DNA of 64,000 bases from Saxidomus purpurata. Lineage: Eukaryota > Mollusca > Bivalvia > Venerida > Veneridae. The notes under the pieces are model-generated. The model did not search any database and had not been told where the DNA came from. It saw nothing but the letters and a program-made list of their open reading frames with translations. Positions within the stretch are counted from its first letter, which is position 1. Each line of letters starts with the position of its first letter. This document shows, piece by piece, positions 58,102 to 64,000 of the stretch. The stretch spans positions 10,642,486 to 10,706,485 of the forward strand of contig JAFMSR010000017.1 of NCBI GenBank assembly GCA_022818135.1, in the 5' to 3' direction. Made by a program: the position numbers and the translations under genes.

Positions 58102-61100
58102 TTAGTTGGTTCCGTTGCCTTCTACATTAGTGTCGTTATTTTCTTCGTCTGTTAACTCTTCTCTGTTGTCCGTACGTTCTGGTTCGACTTCAGATTTCCT
58201 TTTCTTTCTCCAAATCAAAAACAATATACAGATAAGTAACGACAGCGCAGCTATTGTCCCCAAAACAGTTCCTAAAACTATTCCAAGAGAATCTGAAATA
58301 GATAGGAAATAAACAAAAGAGTAGTATTGTGTATAACGCTATTTCTTTAATATATAACTAAAAGGGTCTCTTATACAGCCTTCGGTGTGGATCATCTAAG
58401 AAGAATGTATATAAAAAAATGGCCCATTTACATTTACCGCTAGTTGTCCCCCACCTCGTAGCAGGAGGGGGATATAGGAATGGTCTCTGTCCGTCCGTCC
58501 GTAATATTTACTGTCCGTTCCATATCTCCTCAACCTTTTCAAGGATTTTGATGAAACTTTGGTCAACTGTTTATCTCATCAAGTTAATGTGCAAAACCAA
58601 TGATCTGACCACTCTAACTCAAAGTCAAGTTCAAAACTGAATGTTTAATATTTGAATCTTTCCTCTCAAAAAAAACCTACATATCCCTACTTGACAGAGG
58701 CCTTTTTTACCACTTGAACAGATCAGTAACTTGATTTGCCTGGTAGAAATCCACGCTGTCCCTCTGAGAAAAAACTACACTCAGTAACATTAATTCCTTC
58801 AATGTTCCTATTTACGTTGTGGGATATATCTGTCTTTTAGACTGCCTTGTTATACCCCTAAACAACAAAAAGTTGAAAGGGGCGGGGATATACTGGATTC
58901 AGCTTGTCTGTCTGCCTGCCTGCCTGCCTGCCTGCCCGCCTGCCCGTCCGTCCGCCTGGCTTAAGATGCAATCTTCTGCGCTCTTAGTTTCCAAAACCCC
59001 TGGGCAGAATTTAATGACACTTCACACAAATGATAAGTACCATGGTCTATGTTTCGGGTCACAAAGTCAAAGGTCAAGGTCACAGGGGTTCGAGATAGTT
59101 AAATCTCGTCCACTCTTAATTTCCAAAACCCCTGATCAGGATTTGATGATATTTACAGAAATTATAAGTACAATCCCCTTCGTTTTGGGTAACTACAGCC
59201 CGGGATAGTGTAAAACTTTGTGCGCTCCTAATCACAAAAACCCTTTGCCAGAATGTAATGATATTTCACAGAAGTGATAAGTAGCATGCTTAGTTGTGCA
59301 TGGCCCATGTTCCGGATCACTAGGTCTATGTTACAGGGGCTCGAGATAGTAAAATCTTGTGCGCTCTTAATCTCAAAAACCCTTGGTCACATTTAATGTT
59401 GTTCTGCATAGTCCTTGATTCGGGTCACTTGGTCATGGTCAAAGTCAGATCAATAATGTTTCATAACTGAAGAACCATAACGTCTATGATTTTCAAACAA
59501 GGTAGTGAGGTTGGTCTTGACCAAGATTTTAAAAAATTCAAAAAGATCTGAAATGCTCTTCACACTCATATTTTCACATAACAATGCACACTATCTTTTT
59601 AAAATGAACTACTGTTTTCAATGACACTTAATTTATCATGACGGCATATTGCCACTATAACCACTGATTAAAACAGTGCAAGTAACGCACTTGCGATTCT
59701 TTAGTAAATTCACTACTACTTATTCACTTTTCATTTACTATATCCGTAGATCTACATTTTATTTTCAGAATAGTTTGGGATATGTATCGAAACTTACAAA
59801 CCTTGCTCTGATTTAATGGATTTTGAAAAAGAGGAAGCAGTCATATTTGGTGTGGCTACACCAGAGTTGTTGTTAGAAATGCTAGAGTTGGAGGACACGA
59901 TAGGTGTAGTCGTGCTGGAGCTGTAGGACACGTTGGATGTAGTCGTGCTAGAGTTGGAGGACACGATAGGCGTAGTCGTGCTGGAGCTGTAGGACACGTT
60001 GGATGTAGTCGTGCTAGAGTTGGAGGACACGATAGGCGTAGTCGTGCTGGAGCTGTAGGACACGTTGGATGTAGTCGTGCTAGAGTTGGAGGACACGATA
60101 GGCGTAGTCGTGCTGGAGCTGTAGGACACGTTGGATGTAGTCGTGCTAGAGTTGGAGGACACGCTAGGTGTAGTCGTGCAGGAGCTGTAGGACACGTTAG
60201 ATGTAGTCGTGCTAGAGTTGGAGGACACGCTAGGTGTAGTCGTGTTTGAGTTGTACGACACGCTTGATGTGACTGTATCAGAGGTGTCTGAAGATGCAAG
60301 CGTATAATAATTTATACAAGAAAATAAAAAAATTCATATAAGTTTAACTTCACAAGTAAACAATTTAATATTCATGTGTTCTAGACAGTGACAATACAAA
60401 ATGATAACAACAAATCATATACTTCTACTTTTAGAAAGGGGTAATGTAAGACATATTCAGTGATTTATAATCATACTCGGTCGGAATGAAGTGATTAATT
60501 GGATGCAATTTCCGTGTTTATCTTTAGTTAATGCTCTATAGCAAATTATAATTTCAGTTTTTTTTAAGCATTTTAGTGTTTGATGAAGAAAGAAAGTGAA
60601 TTTAAAAAATAGAGTTTGAGTTGTTTACGTAAAAGATAGACTATTGTTAGCGATAATAATTACGTTATTATATGATGTAACTAGTCAACGATACTGTTTC
60701 TACTTTGTATTATGGCACATTTGCATTGTTGCGCTATTGTAATTGTTCTCTATTGTAGAAAGACCATATTCTCTATTGTAGATAGATCAGAGTTTAGCTC
60801 CATCCCCATACACAGTACAAGTTATCAGAAATAGAGTTCATTGTTATTCTACAGATATATGCAGTAGCAATGATATAATATAACTATGTGTATAACCTAT
60901 AACTTCCGAGAAATTATAAGCGTCGTCTTCTTAAAAAATAAAAGGCAAGTTCGAAACCTTTAGGTTAAAGGCTTCCTAAGATATGAAGAGGAAATCAAAG
61001 ATCTACCAACCTATACACCGACCTACCTACCAACTAACAGCTGCAAAGCAATATATCCTCACTTCTTCAAAGGGGTGCAGCAGTATTGTAAGTGTGTGTA

Positions 61101-64000
61101 TTTCCTCTAGGTCTTAGAACACACGATAACCTTTCAAATCTGCCACAATTTTGAGTACAAATATTTTATTTTGTTTTATTTACTTTTTCATCGGAAAGAA
61201 ATGTATTCGTGAAAACAGGCAACTGGCACATTTTAATGAATTCATTTTTCGATATATCCTTATAATTATGTAGAGCATTCTATTGGTAATTATAAGGTAG
61301 TGTGGCTCTCATCCTCCTTACCCGATACATCGCGGCATCCACAATTTTTAAATTAGTTTGTTATGTAATCTTGGGCGACAGTGTGATATTAAATTATTGT
61401 CACCATTTATCATTTTTGTACTCCGTCTGTCCGCTTATCAATCATTTTCAAAAGTTATGTTACTATTCAATATCTAAAATTTAAAACATGTTTTTAAGGT
61501 TAAGGATGTTAAATCCTGATCATAAGTCGGTGAAACTAGATATGTCATAGACGCCCTAAGATCTGTTTTATTTTAGTTTTAGATAAGCGTTTGACCGTAC
61601 ATGCATATATGAGCCATACGGAAATTACAATTTGGAATAGGATTAATAATCAAAAACACATTTTTATTCACAACATTCGCATTTTGACGTTAACGCATGT
61701 AATTGCCATTCAGAGAATTGCCTTCCAAATTGGAGTATTGACGAATACCACCTGAGTGTTAAATTCACAATTCGTTTGTAATTTATTTTGAACGACATGT
61801 ACGTCATCCAATATAAAGTGATACTGGTCAAAATTACAAATGAATGTAGTATTTCGCAAAACACGAATAAGGATACCCGTTTTTATTAACCTAATAAAAA
61901 CGGGTATCCTTATTCGTGTTTTGCGTAATACTACATTCATTTGTAATTTTGATCAGGTATATTTGATACATATTTGAAATTTCTTTTCCTTGTACTCTAC
62001 GTGAACGTGCGTCCCTTCGTCAATGCAAAGAAAATTTCGGTCCTATTGACACTAATTTATTTTCAAATCACTACAAATGCATTTTTAACGTTTAAGTAAC
62101 TTTTCAATATCGATATCAGCCAAACGATCAAATACTATAAATATATATAAAAAAAATAGCAAAATCCGTATTCATGTGAAAAGAAACACTTTGATTTGCT
62201 TCCTTTAATACAATGAGGTGGCAAGAATATATCATACATAGTGTAAACTCTAATTATTTTTTCACAAACAGCCGTTGTCATCAAGCTTAAATAGTTTCAA
62301 TTCATTTGTAAGTTTCTACCGTTATAATTCTCAAAAGAGCTAAGCCTGTTAGTTGACAAAATAGTATTTAGATGTCGTCAAGATATGAATATAAAAGTGT
62401 TATTAGTACAGTAACGTGATCCAGAATGCCGGATTTGCTCGAGTCGTGCGTCGGATCAAACGAGTGCTATAATAGAGAGATGAAAGTTGGACTATTTATG
62501 CACTGTTTCAAACTAATTCCTAATTTCCTATGACGGACCTTGATTATCATCTTTCGCCCCACTTTCTTGTTTTAACGTGCGATGATACTCAGGTGGGCGA
62601 TATTGGGCCATCAAGGCCATCCTGTAATAAGGGATGTCGGCATCTTCTGAGCATGTGTATAGAATGTTAATCAAATCTTAACAATTGTGTAAAAAGGCAC
62701 TTACCAACAGTAGAAAGTTTCATTCCTCCTGGATATCCATATCCAACGTACGTATCTGTTTTGGCACCGAAGCCGTAAACTAGAAGTCCAAACTTAACGT
62801 TATGATCACTATGTTGTAACATATGGTATCCTGACGACATATTCAGTATCAAAACTGTATGATTTTGCAGTGGTTTAGAAACGTTAAACATGTTGGTATG
62901 AGTTAGATTGGATCCGTCCAGTGTAAGCCCTAGTATGTTGTTTGTTTTAATAATAATTGAAATATAATTTTGGGCGTCCTTATACACGTTTGGTATGGCA
63001 AAATAATATTGATTCAAAAACTGCCCCAGACCAGGTATTACCGTCATGAACGGGTCTCCAATACCTTTCATAGGATAGTCATTGCCATAACCATATTGAA
63101 AAACAGCCACTGGTTCAGAGGCTACAATAACCGTAGGTGTGGTCCCCATTCTTAATGATATGCTCGAATCATTTCCACAATAAGTTCGTGTTTGATTATG
63201 AAAGCAAATTGTTTTGTTCATAATGTTTAAATTAGTTACTCTAAGTTCATACGCTTCTTTCGGAGGAGTCGGGGGTACAATATATATACTGTCCAAGCCA
63301 TCTGTCGGAATCATTTGTTCAATGATTATGTCACACGCATTTGTGCCAACAGGAATACGTACACATGATGTTCCAGTTATGACCGACGTGGGCTTATCTG
63401 ATACAACTGTTATACCTTTCAGATTATTTGTGATGGAAAACTGGGATAAATACAGTTTATTTATCGTTACATTTCGTAGAAGATTTCCTGTGCTGTTATC
63501 ATAAACCGATACAAGGGTTCCGTCTTGCGATGCTGCTACCATAACATAACTCTCTTCTCCGGAAAGTGGTGTATATCCTGCCGTGAAATAGCTCTTTCCC
63601 AGTTGCTTCAAGGGCAGAACAAGATAAGATTCAGCGGTATCAGTGTGATAATAAGTGGCGTACACAGCAACTTCAACATTTGTTTTCAAATATATTCCTC
63701 GAACTCCTTTTAATGTTCCCGAGTTAGAAATAGTGCAAGGAAGTTTTATAGTAGTTAGATTCCTCTTATTAATGAATCCGGTTTTTGGAGTACTTAAGGA
63801 AGGGACTGAAATATTATATTTCCCAGTTGCGGCAGATGCAATGTCCACCAAAATTTCCGTGCAGCCACCTGAGTAACTGTTAAACACTCCGAAATAAAAC
63901 TCTTTCCCATAATGACCTGAAAGTGGATAAGTTCAAATATGAAAGACAGCATATGATTTATATTTAACACAATGCCTTCCAAACTTACATCATTATCCTC
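58102..64000 (-). CDS. Type I membrane protein: IgGFc-binding-type domain, Ser/Thr-rich repeat stalk, TM (5' end off window)
   Basis: Three minus-strand exons are visible: 62705-63916, 59802-60287 and 58102-58292, all joined in phase 1, encoding about 628 residues plus an unseen N-terminus. The first, 404 codons, begins HYGKEFYFGVFNSYSGG and continues through LPLKQLGKSYF, TSVITGTSC, IVASEPVAVFQYG and DPFMTVIPG, the pattern of the IgGFc-binding N-terminal domain (Pfam IgGFc_binding; known from FCGBP and invertebrate relatives). It has six cysteines and many N-glycosylation sequons. The second exon is a 162-codon Ser/Thr/Asn-rich stalk built of 22-residue repeats, probably O-glycosylated. The third encodes one membrane segment (SLGIVLGTVLGTIAALSLL…), a RKKRK stop-transfer and a 40-residue acidic tail. 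It looks like a cell-surface receptor or glycocalyx protein; the ligand is unknown. Confidence 0.85.
58439..58800. repeat. Dispersed repeat in the last intron of the IgGFc-type gene
   Basis: It opens GTTGTCCCCCACCTCGTAGC with an inverse-like 'aggagggggata', then GTCCGTCCGTCCGT and 'ttccatatctcctcaacc.ttt', the usual layout of a dispersed bivalve-type repeat. Non-coding. Confidence 0.5.
58835..59480. repeat. Dispersed repeat with CTGC/GTCC microsatellite and about 125-bp tandem units
   Basis: 'gttatacccctaaacaac' is followed by (CTGC)n and GTCCGTCC, then by about four degenerate units sharing 'cgctct.aat..c.aaaaccc.tgg.cag' and 'gggtcac..agtcaaaggtcaagg'. It is in the same intron as the previous repeat. 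Confidence 0.6.
59870..60275 (-). repeat. Coding minisatellite, 66-bp unit (22 residues)
   Basis: The stalk exon of the IgGFc-type gene is built of a 66-bp tandem unit encoding VSSNSSTTTSNV plus SYSSSTTTPI, about six copies with few changes. Each unit is itself two related 11-residue halves (SSNSSTTTSNV and SYSSSTTTPIV). Near identity between units implies recent expansion or homogenisation. Confidence 0.85.
60640..60880. repeat. Dispersed repeat shared with 43021..43285
   Basis: It carries 'gcgataataattacgttatt', 'ttgtattatggcacatttg', 'tgttctctattgtaga' and 'agctccatccccatacacagta' in the same order. It lies in the intron between the stalk exon and the IgGFc-type exon. Confidence 0.6.
61821..61960. 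repeat. Near-perfect 65-bp-arm palindrome with 3-nt loop
   Basis: 61824-61888 is the reverse complement of 61892-61956 with two mismatches over 65 bp. The loop is just ACC. Pairing extends a few bases further with a one-base bulge. It lies in an intron of the IgGFc-type gene. The transcript would form a very stable long hairpin. Confidence 0.9.
62589..62625 (+). repeat. Helitron-like repeat 3' end
   Basis: 'aggtgggcgatattgggcc', then 'atcaa' and 'ggccatcctgt' match the terminal segment of the element at 9734..10668, including the hairpin. Only the terminal part is recognisable. Confidence 0.5.

Noticed and set aside
59856..60299. Minus-strand 147-codon frame rich in Arg/Leu/Pro over the stalk exon
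   Set aside because: Out-of-frame reading of the 66-bp minisatellite; the Ser/Thr frame alone fits the splice phases.
63983..63988. A perfect minus-strand GTAAGT donor near the right edge
   Set aside because: Using it would create a phase-1 junction preceded by in-frame stops, so the exon upstream of the IgGFc-type exon must lie beyond the window.

Overview
This is eukaryotic nuclear DNA, most likely from a bivalve mollusc. The evidence is AT-rich intergenic sequence, genes with GT-AG introns, one intronless rhodopsin-like receptor, and very dense short repeats. Several repeats look like the kinds familiar from bivalve genomes: blocks with 'aaggtcaaggtcac', long GTCCGTCC runs, and a GGTGAGCGATA end followed by a GGGCCA/TGGCCC hairpin. 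The species cannot be fixed from sequence alone. No prokaryotic operons, CRISPR arrays, rRNA genes or convincing tRNA genes were seen.

Layout. 1-19.8 kb is gene-poor and holds one intact gene, an intronless class A GPCR (5475..6629, +), among MITEs, a Helitron-like element with a 165-bp tandem array, and microsatellites. 19.8-27.7 kb is a five-exon gene (+) for a 243-residue secreted protein with two degenerate cadherin-like repeats and a probable GPI-anchor signal. Its second intron hosts a decayed reading frame on the opposite strand. 28-32 kb is repeats. 32.3-52.3 kb is the most distinctive part: three tandem paralogues on the minus strand, each of four exons with identical intron phases (2,2,1). 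They encode a signal peptide plus only the C-terminal DUF4430-type domain of the intrinsic factor/transcobalamin family. Copies A and B are 157 residues; copy C is 141 residues with a shortened tail. The copies sit in a larger segmental duplication that carries decayed DIRS-like and LINE fragments. A partial further duplicate lies at 53.2-55.0 kb. 58.1-64.0 kb holds the 3' part of a minus-strand gene running off the right edge: an IgGFc-binding N-terminal-type domain, a Ser/Thr/Asn-rich 22-residue-repeat stalk, one membrane segment and a short tail.

The genes do not form a recognisable pathway. Three of the four gene types encode secreted, GPI-anchored or single-pass surface proteins and the fourth is a membrane receptor, so the window looks like a patch of lineage-specific extracellular genes. 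The tandem copies also give natural filled-site/empty-site comparisons that expose individual transposon insertions: a TA-flanked mariner-type element in copy C, TTAA-flanked MITEs in copies A and B, and a foldback element in the 53-55 kb duplicate.

All exon structures were assembled by eye from splice consensus and reading-frame continuity. No searches or computations were run.
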